From Microcystis aeruginosa FD4 (GTDB lineage Bacteria > Cyanobacteriota > Cyanobacteriia > Cyanobacteriales > Microcystaceae), in the NCBI RefSeq assembly GCF_009792235.1, contig NZ_CP046973.1:3534001-3598000 (forward strand): DNA of 64,000 nt. The letters are read 5' to 3'. Position 1 is the stretch's first letter. Each line of letters starts with the position of its first letter. Under the pieces are notes generated by a model. That model did no database searches. It saw only the letters and a program-made list of their open reading frames with translations, and was not told the DNA's origin. This document shows positions 27,010 to 36,205 of the stretch, piece after piece. The position numbers and the translations under genes were made by a program.

Positions 27010-27787
27010 TCTTTATATCTACCCGATTAAATCCTGTCGAGGTATTCAATTATCCCAAGCTGAAGTGACTCCTAAAGGTTTACTCTGGGATCGGGAAATG
27101 ATGTTAGTGGATGGCAAGGGTAAATTTATCACCCAAAGAGAATATCCGCAATTAGCCACCGTTTCTGTCACCATAACAGAGGATAACTTTTCTCTGAAAA
27201 CATCTCAATATTCCCTGACTTTCCAGCCTAATTTCACAGGAGAAAAAAGAGCGGTTCAAATCTGGGAATCTCAAACCATAGCCATCGATCAAGGGAATGA
27301 AATTGCCGAATGGTTTGAGAAAATTCTGGACATTCCCTGTCGTTTATTGCGACAATCTCCCGATTATCCACGTCCCGCGAATCCTCGCTATGCAGGGAAT
27401 GATCATACTCCCGTCAGCTTTGCCGATGGTTATCCAATTTTATTGACTAATACTGCTTCTTTAGCGGACTTAAATCAGCGTTTAGTCGCACCAGTGCCGA
27501 TGAATCGTTTTCGGCCTAATATTGTTATTAGTAGCGATCGAGCTTTTAGCGAAAGTAGTTGGCAAAAGATCACAATTGGAGAGATAAATTATGTTCTGGT
27601 TAAACCCTGTAGTCGCTGTATTATCACCACCACCGATCAAGAAACAGGTAGGAGAAATTCCCAGATGGAACCCCTAAAAACCTTAAGCACTTTTCGCAGT
27701 TTCCCCGGGGGCATCATGTTCGGAGAAAATGTCATCCCAGAAAAGACAGGTACAATTAAAGTCGGCGATCCTATTACCGTAATCTAG
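26996..27787 (+). CDS. MOSC-domain protein (YcbX-like)
   Basis: A 263-residue protein with an N-terminal MOSC_N beta-barrel (VTDLYIYPIKSCRGIQLSQAE...LLWDREMMLVD) and a MOSC domain carrying the conserved Cys in VKPCSRCIITTTDQETG. MOSC proteins bind molybdenum cofactor and reduce N-hydroxylated compounds (YcbX, mARC) or transfer sulfur. It lacks the C-terminal ferredoxin domain of E. coli YcbX, as is usual for shorter homologues. It starts within the preceding glycosyltransferase gene. Confidence 0.87.
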   Translation: MQVTDLYIYPIKSCRGIQLSQAEVTPKGLLWDREMMLVDGKGKFITQREYPQLATVSVTITEDNFSLKTSQYSLTFQPNFTGEKRAVQIWESQTIAIDQGNEIAEWFEKILDIPCRLLRQSPDYPRPANPRYAGNDHTPVSFADGYPILLTNTASLADLNQRLVAPVPMNRFRPNIVISSDRAFSESSWQKITIGEINYVLVKPCSRCIITTTDQETGRRNSQMEPLKTLSTFRSFPGGIMFGENVIPEKTGTIKVGDPITVI

Positions 27788-27795
27788 AGATATAT

Positions 27796-27987
27796 GGGGA
27801 AATGGGGGAATGGGGAAGTGGGGGAATGGGGAAGTGGGGGAATGGGGAGGTGGGGAATGGGGAGGTGGGGAATGGGGGAATGGGGGAATGGGGAAATGGG
27901 GGAATGGGGAAATGGGGGAATTTCAACTAAAACCCTAACACCCTAACACCCTAAAACCCCAACACCATCCAACACCCAACCCCCCAC
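27796..27987. repeat. Bipartite minisatellite, third copy
   Basis: A GGGGAAAT/GGGGGAAT/GGGGAAGT/GGGGAGGT block (27796-27920), then the centre AATTTCAACTAAAA, then CCCTAACA units. The centre is nearly the same as at 1192-1206. It separates the MOSC gene from mrp. Confidence 0.95.
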
Positions 27988-28040
27988 AAGGTTAAGATAA
28001 ATAACCATAAGAACAATACTTGACTAGAGACACTGAAACC

Positions 28041-29102
28041 ATGCCCCTTGATACCGCATCGATTTTAGAAGTATTACGTCCCGTTCAAGATCCAGAACTG
28101 CAAAAAAGCTTAGTGGAATTGAACATGATCCGCAATGTGGCGATCGATGGCGGAAAAGTTAGCTTTACCCTAGTTTTGACCACTCCTGCCTGTCCTTTAC
28201 GCGAATTTATCGTGGAAGACTGCCAAAAAGCCGTTAAACAGCTGCCCGGGGTGGAAAGTGTCGCTGTGGCAGTAACTGCCGAAACCCCGCAACAAAAAGC
28301 TTTACCCGATCGCCAAGGTGTGGAGGGGGTTAAAAATATTATCGCTGTTTCCAGTGGTAAGGGCGGTGTGGGAAAAAGTACCGTGGCTGTCAATATCGCC
28401 GTCGCCTTGGCTCATTTAGGGGCAAAAGTGGGGCTATTAGACGCGGACATCTACGGCCCCAACGCCCCGACAATGTTGGGCTTAAATGACGCACAAGTGA
28501 CCGTACAGGGCGCAAATGGCGAGATATTGGAACCCGCTTTCAACCATGGCATCAAAATGGTTTCCATGGGCTTTTTAATTAACCCCGATCAACCGGTAAT
28601 CTGGCGCGGTCCGATGTTAAACGGCATTATCCGTCAGTTTCTCTATCAAGTCAACTGGGGCAATTTAGACTATTTAATCGTCGATATGCCTCCCGGTACC
28701 GGGGATGCACAATTAACTTTAATTCAATCGGTCCCCCTCGCCGGTGCGGTGATTGTTACCACTCCCCAGACGGTTTCTTTAATTGATGCGCGCCGGGGTT
28801 TAAAAATGTTCCAACAGCTAGGGGCGCGGGTTTTGGGTATCGTGGAAAATATGAGTTATTTTATCCCCCCCGATCAGCCCGATCGCTCCTATGATCTATT
28901 TGGGTCCGGTGGTGGGGAAAAAACCTCGCAAGAATTGGGCATTCCTTTACTGGGATGTGTGCCTCTGGAAATATCCCTCCGGGAAGGTGGTGATACTGGT
29001 GTACCAGTAGTCTTGGGGCAACCAGAATCGGCCTCAGCTAAAGCCTTGATAGCGATCGCTCGTCAGGTGGCGGCGAAAGTATCCGTAGCAGCCTATAGTT
29101 AG
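28041..29102 (+). CDS. mrp: Mrp/NBP35 Fe-S cluster carrier ATPase (ApbC)
   Basis: Start taken at ATG 28041 (MPLDTASILEVLRPVQDPEL); the TTG 21 bases upstream is less likely. The 353-residue protein has an N-terminal MIP18/DUF59 domain (residues 1-75, with TTPACPLREF) and a P-loop ATPase with the deviant Walker A GKGGVGKS (106-113). It loads Fe-S clusters onto apoproteins. The usual CxxC near SYF is absent: the protein reads NMSYFIPPDQPDRSYDLFG. To my knowledge this is normal for cyanobacterial Mrp. rodA follows 21 bases downstream. Confidence 0.93.
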   Translation: MPLDTASILEVLRPVQDPELQKSLVELNMIRNVAIDGGKVSFTLVLTTPACPLREFIVEDCQKAVKQLPGVESVAVAVTAETPQQKALPDRQGVEGVKNIIAVSSGKGGVGKSTVAVNIAVALAHLGAKVGLLDADIYGPNAPTMLGLNDAQVTVQGANGEILEPAFNHGIKMVSMGFLINPDQPVIWRGPMLNGIIRQFLYQVNWGNLDYLIVDMPPGTGDAQLTLIQSVPLAGAVIVTTPQTVSLIDARRGLKMFQQLGARVLGIVENMSYFIPPDQPDRSYDLFGSGGGEKTSQELGIPLLGCVPLEISLREGGDTGVPVVLGQPESASAKALIAIARQVAAKVSVAAYS

Positions 29103-29123
29103 TCAGTAAATGTGGGGAGAGAA

Positions 29124-30404
29124 ATGGTGAGAAGACAGTCCCTTGTTAGTAGGAAACTAAGCGGTTTTAGTGAGCAGTTTAGCTTTATTTTCCGGGATAT
29201 AGCCCAAATTGATTGGCTTTTGTTCGTTTTGGTGACGGGTTTAACCGTTTTCGGTGGTTTAATGATTCGTAGTGCCGAAAGACATACCACTGCTCTCGAC
29301 TGGTGGCAACACTGGTTATTCGGATGCGTGGGAGTGGCGATCGCTTTATTGCTGGCCCGTTGTCGTTACGAAAGTCTGCTGAAATGGCACTGGTTAACCT
29401 ATCTTCTCACCAATCTCTCCCTAATTGCGGTAATTGTCCTAGGGGTGACGGCGAATGGGGCGCAAAGTTGGATTAATATCGGCAGTTTTAACGTGCAACC
29501 GTCGGAATTTGCCAAGGTAGGTTTAATTATCACCCTGGCAGCCCTCCTACATCATCGTCCCGCCGATAATCTTTTTGCGATCGCTCGTGTATTTGCCGTC
29601 ACTGCCGTACCCTGGGTATTAATTATGGCGCAGCCGGACCTGGGAACGGGATTAGTCTTTGGTGCAATTACCCTAGGCATGATTTACTGGGCTAATGCGA
29701 AACTGCCTTGGATGATTATCCTCTTATCTCCCCTCGCATCGGTTTTTCTGTTTAATTTACTTTTTCCTGCTTGGATTGTTTTAGCAATTATCATCGCTGT
29801 ACTTGCTTGGTTTACCCTTCCCTACCGTTTTTTATCTACTTTCCTCGTGGTGGCAACTAATCTGGTAGTGGGTAAATTGGGCGAGGTTTTTTGGGGTTTA
29901 TTAAAAGAATATCAAAAAGATCGTTTAACCCTATTTCTTGACCCAGAAAAGAATCCTTTGGGGGGAGGTTATCAATTAATTCAATCCCGCATTGCCATCG
30001 GATCTGGAGAATTATTGGGACGGGGATTACACCAAGGCACCCAAACCCAATTAAATTTTATTCCTGAACAACACACCGATTTTATCTTCACCGTAGTCGG
30101 GGAAGAATTTGGTTTTGTTGGCAGTATTCTAGTTTTAATAGCTTTCTGGTTGGTTTGTTGGCGTTTGTTAGTCATTGCTAATACTGCTAAAGAAAACTTT
30201 GGTTCTTTAATAGCGATCGGTGTTCTCTCGATGATCGCTTTTCAGGCAATTCTTAATATTAGCATGACCGTGGGATTAGCCCCGATTACAGGGATTCCTT
30301 TACCCTGGTTAAGTTATGGACGTTCATCTTTATTAACCAATTTTATCGCCTTGGGTTTAGTGGAATCCGTGGCTAATTATCGCCCCCGTAAGCGTTTGTA
30401 CTAA
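29124..30404 (+). CDS. rodA: Rod shape-determining protein RodA (SEDS glycosyltransferase)
   Basis: A 426-residue polytopic protein from ATG 29124, preceded by GGGGAGAG. SEDS motifs are present: NGAQSWINIGSFNVQPSEFAK, AQPDLGTGLVFGAITLGM with the essential Asp, the large external loop IAIGSGELLGRGLHQGTQTQLNFIP, and GIPLPWLSYGRSSLL. It polymerises peptidoglycan glycan strands in the elongasome. It is probably co-transcribed with mrp. Confidence 0.95.
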   Translation: MVRRQSLVSRKLSGFSEQFSFIFRDIAQIDWLLFVLVTGLTVFGGLMIRSAERHTTALDWWQHWLFGCVGVAIALLLARCRYESLLKWHWLTYLLTNLSLIAVIVLGVTANGAQSWINIGSFNVQPSEFAKVGLIITLAALLHHRPADNLFAIARVFAVTAVPWVLIMAQPDLGTGLVFGAITLGMIYWANAKLPWMIILLSPLASVFLFNLLFPAWIVLAIIIAVLAWFTLPYRFLSTFLVVATNLVVGKLGEVFWGLLKEYQKDRLTLFLDPEKNPLGGGYQLIQSRIAIGSGELLGRGLHQGTQTQLNFIPEQHTDFIFTVVGEEFGFVGSILVLIAFWLVCWRLLVIANTAKENFGSLIAIGVLSMIAFQAILNISMTVGLAPITGIPLPWLSYGRSSLLTNFIALGLVESVANYRPRKRLY

Positions 30405-30553
30405 GTAGTCGTGCAAAATTAGAAATCCTCAATGCTCAGGAGCAGATGAACAATCCGCAGTCTTGTGAATATTCGATTCTGACGACTAAACCAGAATTAG
30501 TCGCCACTTAAGAGAGACAAAAAGAAATTTAAATACAGGAATTTCCCCCTGAT

Positions 30554-31534
30554 ATGAAAGAATCGCCTAAAGTTGTTTTATTGTTGACCCATAGCGGCGA
30601 TTTTTTCACGATTGACCGTGTGGCTGAGGCGATAGAAAAAAAAGGAGCCATACCTTTTCGCTTAGATACCGATAAATTTCCCTTAGAGGTTCAACTAACA
30701 GCCCAATTTAATGGTAAAAAAAGTTCTTATCAATTAACCTATAACCATCAATCTATTGATAGTGAACAGGTGCAATCTGTTTGGACAAGACGTATTTGGC
30801 AACCTGAACTAACAGAGGATTTAGATCCTCAGTTTCGGGAGGCTTGTGTGCGAGAATCCCAGACGACTTTGGCTGGTTTTTGGGATAGTTTAAGGTCAGC
30901 GCGTTGGTTAGATAATTTAGCGCAAATTGAGAAGGCTAAAAATAAGTTATTACAACTTCGTTTGGCCTCAGAAGTTGGCTTGATTATTCCCCCCACTTTA
31001 GTGACCAATAATCCTGATGCTGCCCGGGAGTTTTTTTCCCAGGTTCAGGGACGAATGGTGAGTAAATTGTTAACTGCGATCGCCCACAGTATGGAGTCGC
31101 CGGAATTTTTTCTTTATACCAGTAGGGTGAAAGCAGAAGACCTTGAGGAAGCGGAATCTTTACGTTATTGTCCTATGGTTTTTCAAGCGGAAATTCCTAA
31201 ACAATTAGAATTGAGAATTGTCGTGGTTAATGGACAAACATTTGTGGGTGCTTTAGATTCTTCTCAGTATAATCATTCAGCCGTAGATTGGCGAAGACCG
31301 GGTATTAATCCAGGTGCTTGGCAACATCATACTTTACCCGATTCACTATTGCAGCAACTTCAGATTTTTATGGCTAATTTAGGGTTGAATTTTGGCGCGT
31401 TTGATTTTATCTTAACTCCAGGGGGAGAATACGTTTTTTTAGAAGTTAATCCTGTCGGTGAGTGGGGAATGTTAGAACGGGATTTAGATTTACCTATTTC
31501 TCAGGCGATCGCTGATTTTTTAGTCTTCGATTGA
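30554..31534 (+). CDS. mdnB: Microviridin-type ATP-grasp ligase MdnB/MvdD
   Basis: A 326-residue ATP-grasp enzyme. The N-terminal preATP-grasp part (KVVLLLTHSGDFFTIDRVAE, FRLDTDKFP) and the ATP-grasp end EYVFLEVNPVGEWGMLE match graspetide ligases. By recalled similarity it is the MdnB (lactam-forming) enzyme of microviridin synthesis, which makes an omega-amide bond between Lys and Glu/Asp in the precursor core. It is followed 53 bases later by the MdnC-type paralogue. No precursor gene with a TxKxPSD core is seen upstream, where Microcystis clusters carry mdnA. Confidence 0.85.
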   Translation: MKESPKVVLLLTHSGDFFTIDRVAEAIEKKGAIPFRLDTDKFPLEVQLTAQFNGKKSSYQLTYNHQSIDSEQVQSVWTRRIWQPELTEDLDPQFREACVRESQTTLAGFWDSLRSARWLDNLAQIEKAKNKLLQLRLASEVGLIIPPTLVTNNPDAAREFFSQVQGRMVSKLLTAIAHSMESPEFFLYTSRVKAEDLEEAESLRYCPMVFQAEIPKQLELRIVVVNGQTFVGALDSSQYNHSAVDWRRPGINPGAWQHHTLPDSLLQQLQIFMANLGLNFGAFDFILTPGGEYVFLEVNPVGEWGMLERDLDLPISQAIADFLVFD

Positions 31535-31587
31535 TCGGCAAAGCTGGCGCACAAAAAATTGTTAATCCTACGTTTTCAAGGAGATTT

Positions 31588-32544
31588 ATGACCGTTTTAA
31601 TTGTTACTTTTAGCCGCGATAATGAAAGTATTCCTCTGGTAATCAAAGCCATAGAAACGATGGGTAAAAAAGCCTTCCGTTTTGATACCGATCGCTTCCC
31701 TACAGAGGTGAAAGTTGATCTTTACTCAGACGATAAAAAAGGCGGAATTATTACCGATGGAGAACAAAAATTAGAGCTAAAAGAAGTTTCTGCTGTCTGG
31801 TATCGACGCATGAGATACGGACAAAAATTACCCGATGGGATGGATAGTCAATTTCGCGAAGCTTCTCTTAAGGAATGTCGGTTAAGTATTCGAGGAATGA
31901 TTGCTAGTTTATCCGGTTTTCATCTTGATCCAATTGCTAAGGTAGATCATGCCAATCATAAACAATTGCAGTTACAAGTGGCGCGACAATTAGGTTTATT
32001 AATTCCTGGGACTTTAACTTCTAATCATCCTGAAGCTGTCAAGCAATTTGCTCAGGAGTTTGAAGCGACGGGAATTGTGACTAAAATGCTTTCTCAATTT
32101 GCTATTTATGGAGACAACCAAGAGGAAATGGTTGTTTTTACCAGTCCTGTTACCAAGGAAGACCTAGGTAATTTGGAAGGTTTGCAATTTTGTCCCATGA
32201 CTTTTCAGGAAAACATTCCTAAAGCTTTGGAATTACGCATCACTATCGTCGGTGAACAAATATTTACGGCGGCGATTAATTCCCAACAATTAGACGGCGC
32301 TATCTACGATTGGCGAAAAGAGGGAAGAGCGCTCCATCAACAATGGCAACCCTATGATTTACCGAAAACTATTGAAAAGCAACTACTAAAATTAATGAAA
32401 TATTTCGGTCTCAATTATGGTGCAATTGATATGATTGTCACACCAGATGAACGTTATATCTTTTTAGAAATTAATCCCGTTGGTGAGTTTTTCTGGCTAG
32501 AACTTTATCCTCCTTATTTTCCCATCTCCCAGGCGATTCGCTGA
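31588..32544 (+). CDS. mdnC: Microviridin-type ATP-grasp ligase MdnC/MvdC, C-terminus frameshifted
   Basis: Start at ATG 31588 with AAGGAG at 31578-31583. The 318-residue ligase (MTVLIVTFSRDNESIPLVIK, FRFDTDRFPTEV, AIDMIVTPDERYIFLEINPVGEF) corresponds to the lactone-forming MdnC enzyme of microviridin synthesis. It stops at AIR, where the paralogue upstream reads AIADFLVFD. The DNA is GCGATTCGCTGAA; removing one T restores GCGATCGC and the reading AIAEILVNS to a stop at about 32573. So about seven C-terminal residues are lost. Activity may or may not survive. Confidence 0.85.
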   Translation: MTVLIVTFSRDNESIPLVIKAIETMGKKAFRFDTDRFPTEVKVDLYSDDKKGGIITDGEQKLELKEVSAVWYRRMRYGQKLPDGMDSQFREASLKECRLSIRGMIASLSGFHLDPIAKVDHANHKQLQLQVARQLGLLIPGTLTSNHPEAVKQFAQEFEATGIVTKMLSQFAIYGDNQEEMVVFTSPVTKEDLGNLEGLQFCPMTFQENIPKALELRITIVGEQIFTAAINSQQLDGAIYDWRKEGRALHQQWQPYDLPKTIEKQLLKLMKYFGLNYGAIDMIVTPDERYIFLEINPVGEFFWLELYPPYFPISQAIR

Positions 32545-32617
32545 AATCCTCGTTAACTCATAAACTGGCAAATAGAGAGTCATTGTCTCACTTTCAATCT
32601 GTTTGTCACCCCATTAG

Positions 32618-34681
32618 CTATATTCTCAGCCATTTTAAGGCTTTTGGGTCTTTATCATAACGATAATTAAAACCATCTTTGGCAGTAATGATTTTACCTA
32701 AACTGGCACGACTCCGGACGTTACTTAAAGAATAGTCAGTTAGGGACTGCATTTGTTGATGGGACAAACCTTCCGTTATTTCAGAAACTCCTGCAATTTC
32801 CGCATCATGCTCAGTTTTAACCTCAGACAAAGTCTCTATTTTTACCGCTGAAAAATTTTCTGATTTTTTTGACATCATGACTATATTATTAACTTTTTTG
32901 CGCTGATAATCTTCTACCGTTGACAGCTGCCAATGGGAATTTTCTGTTAACTCTAAGACCCATCGATGATAATTAAATAAACTTTCCCGATGACCAACAC
33001 TAATAAAGGTGGTTTTACTTTCCTGTAATTGCCGATATAAACTGGCTTCATTGGCCAAATCTAAAGCGCTGGTTGCTTCATCTAGGATAGTAAAAGTCGG
33101 TTTAGTGATTAATAGTCGAGCAAAAGCTAGTCTTTGCTGTTCTCCGAGGGATAAAATCTGTTCCCAATTGACTTCTTTGTCTAAGCTATTTTTGTCAGTT
33201 AATAAATGTTGAAGATTGACTTTTTTTAAGATATTTTCTAATTCTTCATCCCTCAGCTGCTCATTGGTATGGGGATAAAGTAATTGCTGGCGTAAACTGC
33301 CAAGAATAATATAAGGACGTTGGGGTAAAAATAACATTTCAGCTAAAGAAGGACGTACTAAACGACCACTACCCGCTTTCCATAAACCGGCGATTGCTCG
33401 TAACAAGGAACTTTTTCCTCGACCACTGGGACCAATAATCAGTAGGCTTTCTCCCAAAGGAACAGAAACCGATAAATTCTCCACAATTACCTTTTCATAA
33501 TCGGGAGTTTGTAGGGTAAAATTTTCAAAAGCTAGACGATTATCTTCCAGGGTGGTAATGCGACTTAAGTTTTTCGGCTCTTCACTGGCAACTTTTAAGG
33601 CATCTGTCAAGGTAGCTAACCGTTCAATATAACTTGAAACTTTACCCGATGTTCCCCATTCGGTAATTAATTGTCCCAAGGCATTAGAAAAAAGGAAACA
33701 GCATAAACTCGCTTGACTAATTTCTCCATAATCGATTTCGTTTTTAATAAACATCGGGGTCAAAATAAACATTGAAAATACACTAATCGCTGACTGATAA
33801 CCTCGATTAAAAAGATTATTAAACCGTTCCCAATTTATCAGGTTTTCCGAGCTTTGAATAACCCGTTGAAAACGACCTTCAATGATTTTTTCTTCCTGCT
33901 CTTCTCCCTGAAAAAAAGCAATGGATTCGGCGTGGTTACGCACATGGGTTAAAGCATAATTATAATCAGCTTTATTATTAAGCTCAGATTGATTAATTTT
34001 GTTTAATTCTTGAGTTAGATAAATTGCTATTAAATTGCCTGCGATCGTATAAATTATTAGATAAACCGCAATTTGCCGAGAAATTGTCCAAAGAATAATC
34101 GCAAAAGTAATCATTTGTAACCCTTTTTCCACGAAGGTAATTAACAACCTTAGGGTCATGGTCGTAATTGGTTCAATTTCTTGAGATAATCTTTGATCGG
34201 GATTTTTTAATTTCGAGGTAAAATCGATGTTATAATAAGCGCGATCATTGAGATATTTTTTGACGGTTTGTTTCGTTAACCACTTATACCAATCTAATGC
34301 CACTTTGCGACGAATAAATTGAGAAAAAGCAAATAACCCCGTTGTTAATATAATCAACAAACTGGATAACCAAAGCGTATTTAGATATTTAGAAAGGTCT
34401 CTATCTTCAATAATAATGTCGAGTACATAACGATTCCAGTAGCTACTAAAAGCTTCTACCCCCACCGTTGCCAAGATACTTAAGAGGATCAAAGCTGACA
34501 TTCCCCAAGAAATGATCACATCTCCAAAGGCACGTCCATTTAACTCCGTTGGATACCAATAGGGTTGAGCGACAATTTTTAGGCTTTCCCAAAATTGACC
34601 AAATAGTGAAAAGGGATTATTGGCGGACTGGTCGGACACAACAGGGTTTTCCGTTGCTTTTTTAGTGGTATATTGGGGCAT
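32618..34681 (-). CDS. SbmA/BacA-like ABC exporter with unusual C-terminal extension
   Basis: A 687-residue fused permease-ATPase. The first 320 or so residues form an ABC_membrane_2-type six-helix domain (SYWNRYVLDIIIEDRDL is typical). The ATPase domain has Walker A GPSGRGKSS, signature SLGEQQRLAFAR and Walker B FTILDEATSALD. Microviridin loci carry an ABC transporter (MdnE/MvdA) needed for export and for complex stability. Convergent placement next to mdnB-mdnC suggests the same role here. About 86 residues follow the ATPase (from MMSKKSENF, 32879 down), rich in Glu/Ser, with no recognisable domain. Confidence 0.8.
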   Translation of the reverse strand: MPQYTTKKATENPVVSDQSANNPFSLFGQFWESLKIVAQPYWYPTELNGRAFGDVIISWGMSALILLSILATVGVEAFSSYWNRYVLDIIIEDRDLSKYLNTLWLSSLLIILTTGLFAFSQFIRRKVALDWYKWLTKQTVKKYLNDRAYYNIDFTSKLKNPDQRLSQEIEPITTMTLRLLITFVEKGLQMITFAIILWTISRQIAVYLIIYTIAGNLIAIYLTQELNKINQSELNNKADYNYALTHVRNHAESIAFFQGEEQEEKIIEGRFQRVIQSSENLINWERFNNLFNRGYQSAISVFSMFILTPMFIKNEIDYGEISQASLCCFLFSNALGQLITEWGTSGKVSSYIERLATLTDALKVASEEPKNLSRITTLEDNRLAFENFTLQTPDYEKVIVENLSVSVPLGESLLIIGPSGRGKSSLLRAIAGLWKAGSGRLVRPSLAEMLFLPQRPYIILGSLRQQLLYPHTNEQLRDEELENILKKVNLQHLLTDKNSLDKEVNWEQILSLGEQQRLAFARLLITKPTFTILDEATSALDLANEASLYRQLQESKTTFISVGHRESLFNYHRWVLELTENSHWQLSTVEDYQRKKVNNIVMMSKKSENFSAVKIETLSEVKTEHDAEIAGVSEITEGLSHQQMQSLTDYSLSNVRSRASLGKIITAKDGFNYRYDKDPKALKWLRI

Positions 34682-34907
34682 CTAGATGCAATTGGCAGTT
34701 CTTTTACTGTTCTCTTGACAACTCGCTATCATATTGTAGCGGCAGAATTACCTCTTGTTGTCTTTTGTTGACATTTTTATCTCGAAGATGAAAGCCAGCT
34801 ATGGTCAGAAAGGTCTGACATAACTAAGAACTACTTGACCCACTTTTGTTACTGTAGCACTTTAGATACTGTTTACTGTTTACTGATCACTGAAAAACCC
34901 CCATCTC

Positions 34908-35162
34908 TCAATCTCCGTGATCCTCAAAATGATTAGCTAGTAGGAATTTTCGACTGGTATTTAACTCTTGCCAAAGCTGGTTAATTTTCTCGTAAGCTTC
35001 CGTGGAGGTAATCTTTCCCCCACTGTGTAAACCCGCGATAAAAGAGACTCTCAGGGCGAATTCCTGCAAATTAGCGTTAAAAACCAGATTTTGTGGCGTG
35101 AATAAACCCCTGTAGCTGGTTTTAGGGTAGAGAAAGTTATCTTTAGAATTGAATTTTTCCAT
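34908..35162 (-). CDS. Conserved cyanobacterial small protein
   Basis: An 84-residue protein from ATG 35162 (MEKFNSKDNFLYPKTSYRGL). It has an aromatic/basic N-terminus and then a helical part (NLQEFALRVSFIAGLHSGGKITSTEAYEKINQLWQEL). Small proteins of this type are widespread and uncharacterised in cyanobacteria. No signal or membrane segment. It stands alone between the exporter and the flavoprotein. The 225-base gap before the exporter holds TTTACTG/TGATCACTG repeats and no gene. Confidence 0.65.
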   Translation of the reverse strand: MEKFNSKDNFLYPKTSYRGLFTPQNLVFNANLQEFALRVSFIAGLHSGGKITSTEAYEKINQLWQELNTSRKFLLANHFEDHGD

Positions 35163-35227
35163 TGTGACCAACCCCCCAGTATAGGATACCTACATTATTA
35201 TATATTTAACCTTTTGTTAACCCAAGC

Positions 35228-36205
35228 TTAACCTAAGAATTTAACCCTGTCCCTAGATTCTTCAGAGAGTAGCTGCTGAACTTGATTAGCTGCCGCCATC
35301 CCAGAAGTTAAGGCCGTTTCTAGGGAAGAATTTCTCGATAAATCTCCTCCTTGACACCAATCACCACAGGCAACTAGAGGTAAAGGACTATTAACACTTA
35401 AACAGGGTACAGCTAAACCCTGACGGACTAAAGCATAACGCCAACGGTGCATCTGAGACCAATCCGGGAGAGGCAAAGAAGCACGAGCGAGTAAATCTAG
35501 CTTAACTGCTTCTAAATCCTCGCTATCGAGATATTTAACCGCAAAATCTGCGCTACTATGCACAACAAAGACATAATCAGGGGATGATTGCCGTTTACTG
35601 CTATCAAGTCCTAACCAAGCGATATCGGGAGAAGGGGAAGGTTCAGGTAAAGAATCGCCATAACCTGCCATTACCGTTAAACAGGGATCGTAAACGATTG
35701 ATCGCAATTCTGACATAGTAGTTATCTGAGAGTTTTCTAACAATAACGCTGCTTGCGGGGCGGGAATAGCCAGGACAATCACCGGAAACTCCCCTCGAAT
35801 TTGACCGTTATTGTTTAAAACCCATTTTCCTTGACGATTTTCCAGACGAGTAACCAGAAAATCTCGTTCAATTTCTAAACCTTGAGCTAAAAATTTCGCC
35901 ACGCTATTGATGCCAGAAGGAGCAACATAGCTAGAATCAAACCAAGAAGTAACTATATTCTCTCTCAGGAGATTATCAATTAAAGCCGCCGTTTTTTCGC
36001 CCTGAATAGTCAAAAAAGGCAAGCCATGATCCACAGCAATCTCTTGATTGGCTCGATTAACCCGTCGCGTGGCTAAACGACCACCAATGCCTCTAGACTT
36101 ATCAAATAGCTTAACAGTATAACCTCGATCGCACAACTGACGAGCGCAGGTTAACCCGGCTAAACCCGCACCAATGATCCCAACATTAATCGAAAAATTT
36201 GTCAC
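35228..36205 (-). CDS. FAD-dependent amine oxidase-like protein (renalase-like)
   Basis: A 325-residue flavoprotein. The dinucleotide motif VGIIGAGLAGLTCARQL is followed by LFDKSRGIGGRLATRR, typical of the renalase/NAD(P)-binding FAD-dependent amine oxidase group. The C-terminal block PLVACGDWCQGGDLSRNSSLETALTSGMAAA is the second FAD contact. The substrate is unknown: renalases oxidise off-isomer NAD(P)H, and related plant and cyanobacterial proteins are uncharacterised. It is a single gene with normal length. Confidence 0.82.
   Translation of the reverse strand: MTNFSINVGIIGAGLAGLTCARQLCDRGYTVKLFDKSRGIGGRLATRRVNRANQEIAVDHGLPFLTIQGEKTAALIDNLLRENIVTSWFDSSYVAPSGINSVAKFLAQGLEIERDFLVTRLENRQGKWVLNNNGQIRGEFPVIVLAIPAPQAALLLENSQITTMSELRSIVYDPCLTVMAGYGDSLPEPSPSPDIAWLGLDSSKRQSSPDYVFVVHSSADFAVKYLDSEDLEAVKLDLLARASLPLPDWSQMHRWRYALVRQGLAVPCLSVNSPLPLVACGDWCQGGDLSRNSSLETALTSGMAAANQVQQLLSEESRDRVKFLG

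Noticed and set aside
28085..28393. Minus-strand frame of 102 codons inside mrp
   Set aside because: It is opposite the P-loop region of a clear gene and has no family resemblance.
30446..30511. 21-codon frame (MNNPQSCEYSILTTKPELVA) as a microviridin precursor
   Set aside because: No PFFARFL-type leader and no TxKxPSD core; the frame is also open upstream into rodA, so it is more likely a relic or chance.
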